NCBI GenBank assembly: GCA_029560585.1
Contig: JAKQKQ010000068.1
Span: forward strand, 1-64,000
DNA: 64,000 nt
Source: Verrucomicrobiota bacterium
GTDB lineage: Bacteria > Verrucomicrobiota > Verrucomicrobiia > JADLBR01
Direction of reading: 5' to 3'
Shown: one piece after another, positions 1 to 8,889 of the stretch
How positions within the stretch are numbered: position 1 is the first letter of the stretch
Layout: each line of letters begins with the position of its first letter
Program-made: the position numbers and the translations under genes
The notes under the pieces: model-generated
The model's database searches: none
Seen by the model: the letters and a program-made list of their open reading frames with translations, nothing else
What the model was told of the DNA's origin: nothing

Positions 1-210
1 CCCCGGACCCCGCGCCACGCTGGCCGTCGGCACCCAGATGTCTTCCTGAAGTTCACCTCGCTCGCCCAGCGCCATATCACTTTGACCCGCGCATGCCCCA
101 GCGGTTCATTCGGATCGACCGTTTTTCAACGGGCTGCTAGCCCCGGCGAGGAGGCCGGAGCGCAGCGCAGGCCGACGAGGCGGGGCCAAGCGTTCTGGGG
201 CCGGGGTGGT

Positions 211-1381
211 TCATGCCGCGATCCTGGTCTGGCGGTTGGGGCTCCATCCCAGGATGGCCTTGAGCCACGACTGGATCTGGGCCTTCAATTCGAAGGGATC
301 GAGCCGGTCCATCCGGTGCTGGAGTTCGGGGATCTTGGCCGGCTCGATTTTGCCGTTGGCCTTGAGCCGATCGAAGGGGGTCTGCGGCCTGTCGTAGCGG
401 TGCAGTATCTTGCTGCCCTCGCGGCGCTTCTCGATGAGCCTCATTGCCGGGCAGAAGAAGTTCCGCCGCGGGTTCCAGAGTTGCCGGTAGAGGGCGTCGA
501 GCATCTCGGCCTGGCGCGGATCGCCCAGCCGCCCGTAGCCGACGAGCCCGCGCACGTGGGTCTCGTTCTTTTGCTCGACCCGGGCGTTGTCGTTCTTGCG
601 GTAGGGCCGGGAGTGGGTGAAGGCCGCTTTGCGCCCCGCCGGTGGAAGTTGGACACCAGATGATGGTTGAGAAACTCGCTGCCGTTGTCGCAGTCAAAGC
701 CCAGAATCGGGAAATGCAGATCGGCCTCCACCGCCGCCACCCTCTCGCAGACGGCGTGCCCGCCCTTGTTGCAATAGGCGAGGTTCTCTGTCCACCGGGT
801 GAGCACGTCGGTGAAGGTCAGCCGCCAGACGTGGTCCCCGGCGCTGCTATCGCCGCAGTGGGCCACCGAGTCCGCCTCGATCCAGCCGGGGGCCCCGACG
901 TCGCGGTGCTCCACCTGCACTGGGATCCCGGAGCGCAAGAGCGTGCCGGGCCGGGTCCCGCACCGGGCCCGTTTGCCCAGCGCGGCGCGACGGGGCCTCA
1001 GGAGCCGGTCGATGCTCGCCGGGCTCATGGCCAAGAGCCGACCCCGGAACCCGGCATCGAGCCCGGCCGTGGCGGACCTCGTAACGGGCCAGCCACAGCG
1101 GGAGCGCCACCGCCAGCCGCTTGCCGCAGGGCTGCTCGGCGGCAGACCATCAGTTTGAGCGCCCCGGCTTCCTCCGGCCCGTACCTCTTGCGTGGACCGC
1201 CCCGCCGCGAGCCCGGCGCCCCCATGCCCATCCGACCCCCCATCAGCTCGATGGCGTGCTTGCGGCTCACACCACAGATCGCGCAGACCTCGTCCAACAG
1301 CCGACCCCGGCCCTGCCGGCCACGGCCCGCGTACCGCCACCGCACCACCAAAAGGAACTCGTATCGACTCTCTTGACTCAT
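211..1381 (-). pseudogene. Frameshifted DDE integrase-type transposase
   Basis: This is the remnant of an insertion-sequence transposase with an rve/integrase core. Read on the minus strand, the protein jumps between frames at least three times. The N-terminal helix-turn-helix part (MSQESRYEFLL onward) runs from 1381 to about 1150. A short stretch with ALPLWLARYE follows in a second frame. The core from about 1030 to 640 is in a third frame, and the C-terminal part (GYGRLGDPRQ, RYDRPQTPFDRL) is back in the second frame. All three catalytic acidic residues can still be read: D in IEADS, D in DCDNGSEF, and E in NARVEQKN. The gene should therefore be inactive unless the shifts are sequencing errors. 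I could not find terminal inverted repeats or a target duplication, so the element boundaries are unknown. The family is that of stand-alone integrase-core transposases; the exact IS family is not assigned. Confidence 0.8.
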
Positions 1382-1656
1382 CTCGCAGCCCATCCCTCCG
1401 GTGTCGGCAGCTGTGAGGCAACGCTCCAGAAAGACTGGCCTCCCGGTTGCCTGCCCCGGTGCCGTTTCATTTGAGCCAATTCACTATACCGAATGCGATT
1501 GACGCCGATGTCGCATGTTGCTTGACTGAAATTATGCTTGGATATGGCGTTTTCTGGGTGAAGATCAGCGTTCGGGTGGAAAGAAATTCAAGACTTGGAC
1601 AACTGATCCGTACAGGATTCTCTCGTAAAACCGCGTTTGCCAAACTTGATTGATTC

Positions 1657-2949
1657 ATGAAACATCCGCCGCCAATACCCGGTTCGTCCGATCCAGTAGA
1701 CCGCTCAATCTTCACACGGCTTCTCGCCGCCGATGAGCGAAAACTGCCCGGAACATTTATCGGGGGCCTTGTCCTGGTTGGGTTGACCGCGTGGCTTCTC
1801 AATCTGACCATTGCCAAGGATACATGGACACACGCCTTCTTCTTTGGACGCAGCTTCGTGCAATGGGTCTTGCTGTGTGCGTTCTTCGTGGGATTTGTCC
1901 ATCTGGTCCGGAGAATACCCGAATGGCTCCGTGAGAAGGCGGCGCTGCGCGCAATCCAGCGTGGAGGTGCCCTGCCGAAACATCAGACCCTGGTCCACAG
2001 GCGCTGGCTGAAGTGCCGCGAGGAATTGGAGGCTTCGCTCAAGAGCGGTACGCGCATTTCAGCGAAAGCCATCGCTGAGCACGACGAAGCGGAAGTCGAT
2101 GCGGCGTACCGGATGTCCGGCGATATTGTGCAGGTCTTGCCGCTGATAGGATTCTTCGGGACAGTCTTCGGACTCAGCCACGGACTATACCAGAGTTTTT
2201 TGGCTACAGGTGGCGCCACGACAAAGGATTTCGCGAAAGCCATTGCCGTCGCCTTCGACAACACCTTGCTTGGGTTGGCGCTGACCATTTTGCTGTTCAT
2301 ATTCCACAGCCTTCTGCGCAAACGCGAAGAGGCCCTCCTGTTGCAGCTGAATCTTGCCGCTGAAGAATGGCTGGAGCCGGGTCGCCAGTCGCGTGGCGAG
2401 AGAGGGGGAGCAGTCCATGTCGAAGACCAGATCAAGGCGGGCGAGGCTGTAAGGGACATGTGCGTCGCCGCGGGCGAAATGTGCACCTACATGGCGGAGA
2501 TTGCGCAGAGGCAACGAGCCGCGATCGAAGACGGGGCGCAACTGGGCAATGCGGTGCACGAGATGTGCCTTTCGGCGAAAGGCATGTGTGCGGAGATCGC
2601 GGAGGTGGTTCGTAATGCCACCGCCGACCAGCTCCTCCCATCCCTGCGGGCACTGGAGACCAAACTGAACGAATACTCCTCTGTCATTAACCAGGCATTA
2701 AATTGGTTTGCATCGCGCCAGGAGGCTCAAGAAGCCTCCATGGCATCCATTCGTGCTGTGGCGGAACAGATCCCAGGCTTCACGCAACAATTGGCACAGA
2801 ACCTCGTCGAGCGCGATGCGTCGCAACTCCGGGCTCTCTCCGACGTGGTCGCCGTTCAATCCATGAAGATACGGGAGGAAATGCGGCGGCCACGAAAGAT
2901 CCGCTTCATCGAGGAGCCTGGTGGGCCCGATGGAAATCAGGGGTTTTGA
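1657..2949 (+). CDS. MotA/TolQ/ExbB-family proton-channel protein with coiled-coil tail
   Basis: This is a 430-residue inner-membrane protein. Hydrophobic segments lie near residues 33-52, 66-85, 156-180 and 194-220. The last two form the family signature: PLIGFFGTVFGL followed by AFDNTLLGLALT. Thr169 and Thr203 sit where TolQ/ExbB proteins have the threonines of the ion path. From about residue 225 to the end the protein is charged, cytoplasmic and probably coiled-coil, a tail that TolQ and ExbB lack. Known members form pentameric channels around two single-span partners and turn ion flow into movement or force. The gene opens a tight operon: the next three genes follow with a 12-nt gap and then two 4-nt overlaps. 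No good ribosome-binding site precedes this ATG, so the start is less certain than the function. The 275 bp before it are relatively A+T-rich and may carry the promoter. Confidence 0.82.
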   Translation: MKHPPPIPGSSDPVDRSIFTRLLAADERKLPGTFIGGLVLVGLTAWLLNLTIAKDTWTHAFFFGRSFVQWVLLCAFFVGFVHLVRRIPEWLREKAALRAIQRGGALPKHQTLVHRRWLKCREELEASLKSGTRISAKAIAEHDEAEVDAAYRMSGDIVQVLPLIGFFGTVFGLSHGLYQSFLATGGATTKDFAKAIAVAFDNTLLGLALTILLFIFHSLLRKREEALLLQLNLAAEEWLEPGRQSRGERGGAVHVEDQIKAGEAVRDMCVAAGEMCTYMAEIAQRQRAAIEDGAQLGNAVHEMCLSAKGMCAEIAEVVRNATADQLLPSLRALETKLNEYSSVINQALNWFASRQEAQEASMASIRAVAEQIPGFTQQLAQNLVERDASQLRALSDVVAVQSMKIREEMRRPRKIRFIEEPGGPDGNQGF

Positions 2950-2961
2950 GTTGGATTGAGG

Positions 2962-3672
2962 ATGCACGGCGACGAAAAGACCTTCTCCGTCGATGTCCTG
3001 GCACTCGCGCTGCTGACGTGCCTGCTCGCAAGCGTGGTGGGCATCATGGTTCTGGCGGGGGATGGAAAGATCTTGAAACAGCGCAAGGAGTTTGCACAGA
3101 AGATCTCACAACTGTCCCGCCGGGTCACGGGAGAGGAAACAAGACTTAAAGAGATTCTGCAAAAGACGAATCTCGCAAAACTCGAGCACGATAAGGAGAT
3201 CCTCAATCGTAAGATTGTGGAACTGCGAAAGCTGATTGAGGTGCGCCAGGGAATCGCGAAGGCGACGTTCGAGCGGGATCGCACAAAGACGGAGTTGGAT
3301 GGGATTCAGAAGGAACTTGACGCGAGTCCCGGCCGACGAGAGATCGTGGGGAATTATCGCGGCCCCTATGTTTTGATCGAATGCCGGCAGGGGGAGGCGA
3401 TGGTATATCCGGGTAAAACCCGTATTGAATCCAAACCCGGGCCGGCGGCCTTCGGCGCGCTGATTTCGCAGATCGTCAAGGCGGGTTTCGTGGTCATCGT
3501 CGTGCGCCCCAATGGCTGGTTCAACGACTCCTATGATGCACTCCGGCCGAAGATTTACGAGGCGCTGGCGGAAAAGGAGAGAGAAATCGGTCGGAGCATA
3601 AATCGCTGTGTTTTTCCGCTTGGGGGAAAGGACCCCATAGAACCATATCTTCCACCGGAGGGAGGCCCATGA
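2962..3672 (+). CDS. ExbD/MotB-like single-span membrane protein with coiled coil (candidate stator subunit)
   Basis: This 236-residue protein has one N-terminal membrane span (about residues 11-32). Asp11 lies at its start in the context SVDVLALALL, which resembles the FIDVMLVLL segment holding the essential Asp of ExbD. Residues about 35-125 are a long charged coiled coil, followed by a small alpha/beta domain (PYVLIECRQG near 130, then FVVIVVRPNGWF near 180) that would lie in the periplasm. It ends in a Pro/Gly-rich tail. I place the start at the ATG at 2962 rather than the TTG two codons earlier. The role as partner of the upstream channel protein is inferred from gene order, topology and the Asp. 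It is not a canonical ExbD, because the coiled coil is far longer, and no OmpA-like peptidoglycan-binding domain is visible. Confidence 0.6.
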   Translation: MHGDEKTFSVDVLALALLTCLLASVVGIMVLAGDGKILKQRKEFAQKISQLSRRVTGEETRLKEILQKTNLAKLEHDKEILNRKIVELRKLIEVRQGIAKATFERDRTKTELDGIQKELDASPGRREIVGNYRGPYVLIECRQGEAMVYPGKTRIESKPGPAAFGALISQIVKAGFVVIVVRPNGWFNDSYDALRPKIYEALAEKEREIGRSINRCVFPLGGKDPIEPYLPPEGGP

Positions 3673-3929
3673 AGCGCCGTTCACGGGGGTTTGGATTTCT
3701 TGGTTTTGTTGCGCTTGCGGACATGATTTTCGCCGTCAGCGCGGGGTTGTTGTTGCTCAATCCCATCAGACCTGACGAAATGGAGGAGGACGAGGCCGAG
3801 AAGGTCCCCGACCTTTCTGCGTTACACCGAATGATCAATGCGGCCGAGCAGCAGGTTTCGGAAGTAGAATCGCTGGCCAAGACGACAAAGGAGGCGGTGC
3901 AAAATACTCTATCCGAGACGAAGCAATGA
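3669..3929 (+). CDS. Small single-span membrane protein with Asp in the span (second ExbD-like candidate)
   Basis: This 86-residue protein has a basic N-terminus, one span (about residues 9-31), an acidic linker, and a short predicted coiled coil to the end. The span contains Asp18 in FVALADMIFAV, again in the N-terminal half of the only membrane helix, as in ExbD and TolR. Its start overlaps the stop of the gene before it in an ATGA, and its own stop overlaps the next start in the same way, so all three are probably translated together. I recognise no named family. A heterodimer with the preceding protein in a 5:2 channel-stator complex would explain two different Asp-bearing spans, but this is inference. 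Confidence 0.55.
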   Translation: MKRRSRGFGFLGFVALADMIFAVSAGLLLLNPIRPDEMEEDEAEKVPDLSALHRMINAAEQQVSEVESLAKTTKEAVQNTLSETKQ

Positions 3930-4855
3930 GCGGGATGATGGTTCCTTCAAGGCGAAAGGGCGGGAGTGCGGGACGGCTGCTATGCACGGCATGCCTTTGG
4001 GGCATGTTGGCCGGGGGCGCGTCCCACGGTGTTGAGTTTTCCGACGAGGCTGTGGCCGCCATCAACGAAAGGCTCGTGCGGCTAAGTGAACGCCTCGCGA
4101 CCTTGAAGACAACCATAACTGAGGTGGCCGCCACCGCCAGCACGCTCTCGACAATTCACGGGTCGGGGGAGGTTCTGAGTACCAACGCCGAACCCATGCC
4201 CGATATGGGGGTGCTGCAAGCGAACCACGAAGCCCTTGAAAGACAATATAAGGAGATTGTAAAGGATGCGCCGGCCGATCTTCCTGCCACAATGTCTCTC
4301 GAGGACTTGGAGAAACGGAGGGAGGGAGTGGAAAAGGAACGGAGGGCGCTTGCCGAGAAGCTGGATGACCTGAATTCTTCAGGGGCGGATGGCAGTGGAA
4401 AGCTCGTGCTGAAGGCGGAATCCCAGTCGAACGCCGGGCAGAAATTCATCGCGTTACTCCTGACGAACGGACGTGTTGTCCCGCAACGAGAACCCTATTT
4501 TGCAGGGCAATTCATGCTTGGCCGGAACAACAATACTGGGCAGCTCGTTCCGTGCGTCTCGTTCAAACGCCAGACAGATGGCATTCTCGCGGAGGAAGCC
4601 GTCTCGCAAGGAGGGATTCTCGACAACATCATCAGGCAGGATGCAGCAAGTCCCACAAGCCATGTATTCCTCCTGCGCGTGTGTTCGGATTCGGTATCGG
4701 CGTTTCACACGGTGAGGAGGGCCGTGGCGGCGCGCGGCTTTGGCTTCTCTTGGGACACCGCGGAAGACTCGAGCGTGCTGATCCCTTTGAATTCGCAGGC
4801 GGGCGGCAGTTCGCGCGGTCCGGGCCTGGGTGTCTACAGACCCGGAATGAATTAG
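3926..4855 (+). CDS. Exported coiled-coil protein of the ExbB-like cassette
   Basis: This 309-residue protein has a probable signal peptide (residues about 17-38, ending near ASHG). A helical, charged region rich in Glu, Leu and Lys follows to about residue 155 (LEDLEKRREGVEKERR). The C-terminal domain begins FIALLLTNGRVV and contains HVFLLRVCSD...VRRAVAARGFGF. The layout of this last domain resembles the C-terminal domain of the protein encoded at 2962-3672: a strand, a link, a second hydrophobic strand, then a helix with spaced Arg. It is probably periplasmic and could contact the two stator candidates. It is the last gene of the operon, and its start overlaps the previous stop by 4 nt. I recognise no named family. 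Confidence 0.55.
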   Translation: MSGMMVPSRRKGGSAGRLLCTACLWGMLAGGASHGVEFSDEAVAAINERLVRLSERLATLKTTITEVAATASTLSTIHGSGEVLSTNAEPMPDMGVLQANHEALERQYKEIVKDAPADLPATMSLEDLEKRREGVEKERRALAEKLDDLNSSGADGSGKLVLKAESQSNAGQKFIALLLTNGRVVPQREPYFAGQFMLGRNNNTGQLVPCVSFKRQTDGILAEEAVSQGGILDNIIRQDAASPTSHVFLLRVCSDSVSAFHTVRRAVAARGFGFSWDTAEDSSVLIPLNSQAGGSSRGPGLGVYRPGMN

Positions 4856-4883
4856 CGACGGGATTGGGCGAGGACGGGATCAG

Positions 4884-4923
4884 CACCGCGTGGAGCGGTG
4901 AGATCCTAGCGGTGGTGCCGCTA
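4884..4923. terminator. Two adjacent short hairpins between convergent genes
   Basis: Two perfect 6-bp stems follow the stop at 4855: CACCGC/GCGGTG (4884-4900) and TAGCGG/CCGCTA (4907-4923), each with a 5-nt loop. They lie between convergent genes (the cassette and the FHA-cyclase gene). There is no U-run, so intrinsic termination is only a possibility. Confidence 0.35.
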
Positions 4924-5007
4924 CCCCACGACCATAACGCCTCGACCCCTGCCGCCTAGAGGCACTGACGCGTGCAAAGTGCGGAATCCCGAGGCCTCTT
5001 GCAGGTC

Positions 5008-5874
5008 TCACCCAAAGGTAAAGAATTGGAATTCGCCCTTGAACCCAGGAAGACATCTGCTGGCCAGAGGGCGGGAGGCAAGTTGCTTGCCGAGTCCGGT
5101 GTTAGAGGCGGCGCTCAGGAGCCTCAATACGCCCAAGGTCTTGGCAAGTTTCTCCATACGAAACACAAACGTAGTGTCCGGACTCATGATTAGTTCTTCA
5201 CCGCTGAGGCAGCCAGAAAAAACTGCCTCGCCCTTGTGAACCACGAACCGAAACGGTGGATTGGCCCGGCATTGGAGGGTGCAGAGAGCATGTACGGCGT
5301 TGGACAAACCGACGCGCGCCCGCTTCGAATGCCTCCAGTAGGCGAAGAAGCCATCGCCCAGGAACTTGTTTACGATCCCTTCGTGCCGTTCGATCACGCG
5401 CCAACACTCGTCGACCCAGCTGCCGACCAGACGTGCTACAGCCTCAGCGCCCATTTGCTGGCTCAATACCGAATAACCCACGATGTCAGCGACGAGAAAC
5501 CAGCACGCATGCCGATCAATTTCGGGACGAGTGCCCCGAGTGCCCGTCGTTTCTTCGGAGCAGTCCAGCTTTTTACCACCCCTGTGACGGAAGACATGGG
5601 TATGTCCACCGAACAAGACACGGTCGCCGTCGTGCAACCGCTGCGGGCGCATCAGCAGGCGCCCGTTAACGTAGGTGCCGTTGCGACTGCCGAGATCCGC
5701 GAGCCAGAACTGACCTTCCTGCCGCAGGATTACCGCATGCCGACGCGACATCATCTCGGAAGCGAGCATGTGATCGTTGCCACGCTGGCGACCAATCGTG
5801 AGACGTTCGCCGACTACGATCTGGGTGCCCGCTTCGGTTTCCAGCCAAGCTTCGGATTGGGGTCTCTCACTCAT
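5008..5874 (-). CDS. FHA domain-class III nucleotide cyclase-like protein
   Basis: This 288-residue cytoplasmic protein has two parts. The N-terminal FHA domain (about residues 15-95) has the phosphothreonine-reading motifs GR, SRRH and NGTYVNG. The second part (about 115-280) resembles class III adenylate/guanylate cyclases. It has the first metal Asp in VADIVGYS and the second in KFLGDGFFAYW. The region that normally reads VNxAARL, with the transition-state Asn and Arg, here reads TFVFRMEKLA: the Arg may be kept but the Asn is missing, so activity is doubtful. I chose the ATG at 5874 over a TTG two codons earlier. A kinase fragment lies just upstream, and FHA proteins often read kinase-made phosphothreonine. 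The gene is convergent with the ExbB-like cassette. Confidence 0.82.
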   Translation of the reverse strand: MSERPQSEAWLETEAGTQIVVGERLTIGRQRGNDHMLASEMMSRRHAVILRQEGQFWLADLGSRNGTYVNGRLLMRPQRLHDGDRVLFGGHTHVFRHRGGKKLDCSEETTGTRGTRPEIDRHACWFLVADIVGYSVLSQQMGAEAVARLVGSWVDECWRVIERHEGIVNKFLGDGFFAYWRHSKRARVGLSNAVHALCTLQCRANPPFRFVVHKGEAVFSGCLSGEELIMSPDTTFVFRMEKLAKTLGVLRLLSAASNTGLGKQLASRPLASRCLPGFKGEFQFFTFG

Positions 5875-5999
5875 TACCAAATCGAAACCGTGCCGTCCCA
5901 GAATGAACGACCAACTGCAGAGTTATATTGCCTCGGCGGGCGCAACTCGGCAACAGCAAGATTTCGCCGGTGTGGTCTGTTGGGCGAGCGACGCCAAAG

Positions 6000-6170
6000 C
6001 TACCATGGCATCACCTTGATGGCCACCTCCCGGTTCAGGCTGATCTGCCGGGCGCGGTACACCTTGCCCATCGCCCCCCTGCCCAATAGACCCTCGATCA
6101 CGAAATCGCCCAGCCGGGTGCCGGCCAGCGGGTCGATGCGCGCTTCACCTCCTCCCGGTGCCTCGGCCAT
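6000..6170 (-). pseudogene. N-terminal fragment of a Ser/Thr protein kinase
   Basis: On the minus strand an ATG at 6168-6170 opens a 56-codon frame that ends at TAG (6000-6002). The translation contains the kinase glycine loop LLGRGAMGKVYRA and the catalytic-lysine strand REVAIKVM, then stops two residues later. The first tenth of a Hanks-type kinase is present and the rest of the catalytic domain is absent. The C-terminal part of a kinase of the same general type starts on the opposite strand directly beside it. The fragment is too short to be a working kinase. Confidence 0.8.
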
Positions 6171-7738
6171 CGTCAGCCGCCCTCGGGATCCTCGCCGCGG
6201 TCTCCGCCCTCTTCACCGCCAGCGTCGTCGCCCAGCGAAACCTCGCCGTCGCGAACGAGAGGCGCGCGGTGGAGAGCGCGGGCCGCGCGGAACGCGCGCT
6301 AGAGGACCTGAAGAGGAGCGAGACACTCGCCCTAGAGAACGCGCGGCGCGCGGAGCTGGCGCTGGCCGATTTGAAAGCGACCGCCCCGACATTTGAGGCG
6401 CAGGCCAGATCCCTGCTTGAGGACGGAAACTTCGACGGCGCCGTGGAGAAAATCGGCTTCGCGATTCAGCTCGATAGCTCAAATCCCGGTTACCGCCTGG
6501 TCCGCGCCAACCTCCTGGAGGCCACGCAGCGCCTCGGCGATGCCGCGGAGGAATACCGCCGCATCCTAGCGCTACGCCCAGGCGACGCGGTGGCCAAGGC
6601 GAATCTCGAGCTCTGCGAGCGGCTGCTGACCGAAAACGGCGGCGCGCCCGCGCTGCGAAAGGATCTCCAGAAGCGCCTCCTGGATTCCCTGCGGGAGCAG
6701 GACCGGCTGATTGAGGCGGGGCAGTTGAACGCGCTGTTCGAGCCCGACTTTGCCATCGCGCGCGCGACCCTCGACGCGCGCCTCAAGGAATACAGCACGC
6801 AGGCCGGATGGAAGGACATGGGGCGCGTCACCCGGCTTCCGAACAACAGTTTCCGCCTCAATCTCACCCATCTCAAGCTCGGCGATCTCTCCATCCTCAG
6901 GGGCATCCCCATCTCCGAGCTAAACCTCTTCGGGCCGGCAGAAGGGCGGGATGCCGACGCGCTGCCGCCCCTGCTAAAGGGCCTAGCCGGCCTGCCCCTG
7001 AAGAGCCTGGACATCTCCGGGTGGGTGGCCCTGAAAGACCTTTCTCCCCTGCGGGGCCTCCCGCTGGAGTCGCTCAAGCTGGCCAATACGAAGGTGGCCG
7101 ACCTCGCCCCCTTGGCCGGGATGAGGCTTCGCGTTCTCGATATCGGCCACACGCCCATATCCGATCTCGCGCCGCTGGCCGGGATGCCGCTGGAGCATCT
7201 CGACATCCGCTACACCCGGGTCGCCGACCTGATCCCCCTGAGGGGCGCGCCGCTGAAGGGGCTTAATATCTGGCAATCCCACGTCGTCGATATCTCACCA
7301 TTGGCCGGCGCCCCACTTGAAGAACTTGCCCTGCTGCAGACGGACGTCGCCGATATTGCGCCACTGGCGAATTGCCCCACGCTGAAGGTCCTGAGCATCT
7401 ATGGCACCAAGGTCAGCGACCTGACTCCACTGGGGAAACTCAAGCTCGTTGACCTCGCTTGCCATTGGTGCAAGGTCACAAACATTGAACCTCTCCGCGG
7501 CCAACCGTTGCGGAGCATTAATCTAGGTGGCCTGCGCGTCACCGACGTGAGTCCATTGGCCGATTGCCCCACCCTTGAGTCAGTCGCACTGAACACCGCC
7601 GCCAAAAACGTGGAGGTTCTCCGAAAACTGACTAGGCTTAAGTTGATTTCCACACGTCTGTCTGGATGGGGGCCCGCGCAAACGGCCGCTGAATTCTGGA
7701 AGGAGTACGACGCCAAGAGGGCCGGCGGGACAAAATAG
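6158..7738 (+). pseudogene. C-terminal part of a receptor-like kinase: membrane span, TPR and leucine-rich repeats, kinase domain lost
   Basis: The frame runs 526 codons from a GTG. After about five arbitrary residues it reads as a membrane span (ALGILAAVSALFTASVVAQ), then a coiled coil with repeated ERA/ENARRAE units. TPR-like helices follow (about residues 85-160), then at least nine leucine-rich repeats with the consensus LxxLDIxxTxVxDLxPLxG (about 225-500). This is the usual C-terminal half of planctomycete and verrucomicrobial Ser/Thr kinases, but no catalytic domain precedes it. Homology begins at about 6171, exactly where the inverted kinase N-terminus begins on the other strand. The frame is long and clean, so the break is recent or the truncated protein is still made. 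The repeats near 7030-7580 are all intact. Confidence 0.75.
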
Positions 7739-7741
7739 GCG

Positions 7742-8206
7742 GCGCAATCTCCTCATCTGCAAGACGTACCGCAGCGCTGCCCCGAATGCCATCCAGCCCT
7801 CGCATAGGTCGATCGAGCTGTTCGAGCACACGAACTCCCGGGTCTGCTCAGGCGACGCCGAGTGCGCCCGGAACCCGTGGAACGGATCGCCCACGTCGCC
7901 CGCGGTCTCATCAAAGAACGTGCGCGAATCCTGGACCTGCCCATACACCGTCAGCCATGAAGTCGGCCGCATCGTCAACCCGAACCGCAGCCGCCGGAAC
8001 GGGCCAACGTCGTTCCGCATGTCGTAGCCGTCATTGTAGTCCAGCCAGTTCTCGCGGCACTCGAAACGCTCATTGACGCTGATGTCCGCGCGCAGGGCGC
8101 CGCCGAACCAATGCATCGGCTCGCCCGGCTGCCACGCCTTCGCGTCGGTCGGCAGGTCCACTAAGACGATCGATTGCTGCAATCCGGCGTTACCTGCCTC
8201 CATCAT
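7742..8206 (-). pseudogene. Fragment of an alginate-export family outer-membrane porin
   Basis: The minus-strand frame includes ADISVNERFECRENWL, FRRLRFGLTMRPTSW and LTVYGQVQDSRTFFDE. This is the N-terminal barrel pattern of alginate_exp (Pfam PF13372-type) porins, which are normally several hundred residues long. The similarity fades at about 7745, where the oppositely oriented kinase remnant ends. The barrel is therefore cut after about 150 residues and no signal peptide is visible. It is a remnant, not a working porin. Confidence 0.6.
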
Positions 8207-8281
8207 ACTGGTTCCCCCCCGCGGTGGCCGAACTCATACGACAGGCCGAGACGCACACCACCGCCCCCAGCCCCGCCCCGA

Positions 8282-8599
8282 TCAGCGGGTCGATATATAT
8301 CCCGCCTGCTTTACGTCGACGTAGCTGCCCTTGTCTTCCCACTTGTCCGCGGGGAAAGTCCGCGGAGGATCGACAAAGATGTGGCCCCCGTCTCCCTCGG
8401 CGACATATGCCAACCCGGCGACGACGACCACATCGCCTGCCCACCCGAGCGCGCCGCAGGACCCCAGAGTCCTCGGATCGCCAGGATCGGAGAGATCCAC
8501 CACATGGAACCCTTCGTCCCCGCACGCCGCGACCGCCGCGCACGGCAATCCACTCACCCTCCCGGCCCCCAAGGACACCGCCCGAGCCGCGCCGACCAT
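8282..8599 (-). pseudogene. Fragment of an LVIVD-repeat protein joined to a Rieske-like tail
   Basis: The frame contains one clear LVIVD-type repeat (GFHVVDLSDPGDPRTLGS... DVVVVAGLAYVAEGDGG). These repeats form beta-propellers in exported proteins. It continues into VDPPRTFPADKWEDKGSY, which resembles the C-terminus of the Rieske protein encoded at 11807-12247 (VDPTIEFPPHQWTDKAGY). No start, signal peptide or further repeats are present. It looks like two gene ends fused during decay. The LVIVD call is fair and the Rieske link is weak. From here to 8889 I see no other gene I can support. Confidence 0.45.
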
Positions 8600-8889
8600 A
8601 TCCCGAAGAGTACCGCCTCATAAAACCATACTCCAGCGCAATTGCCGCCGCGCATGCCCCATCCCACAGGTTGAGCAGCGCCAGCGGGCAATAGACCCCG
8701 AAGGCGATCTGGCACACGCCCCTTATCATGGGCACCGGGGTGTGCCATCTGACGCAACACCGGCAGTAACATTCTGTTCGCCAGGCGCGCCCGTCAGGGC
8801 GTCAAGGGCGAATCAAAAATACCATATATAATCGATGCAGGATCACGCTCGCTGGCTACGGCCACAATGGGCGTTCGTCTCAGTAACCT

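Noticed and set aside
1657-4855. Zorya anti-phage system
   Set aside because: The channel protein with a long tail recalls ZorA, but there is no OmpA-like ZorB, no ZorC/ZorD helicase or ZorE nuclease nearby.
8190-8735. 181-codon minus-strand gene
   Set aside because: After the first 35 residues it turns into low-complexity Arg/Gly sequence in another frame than the LVIVD fragment; I do not think it is coding.
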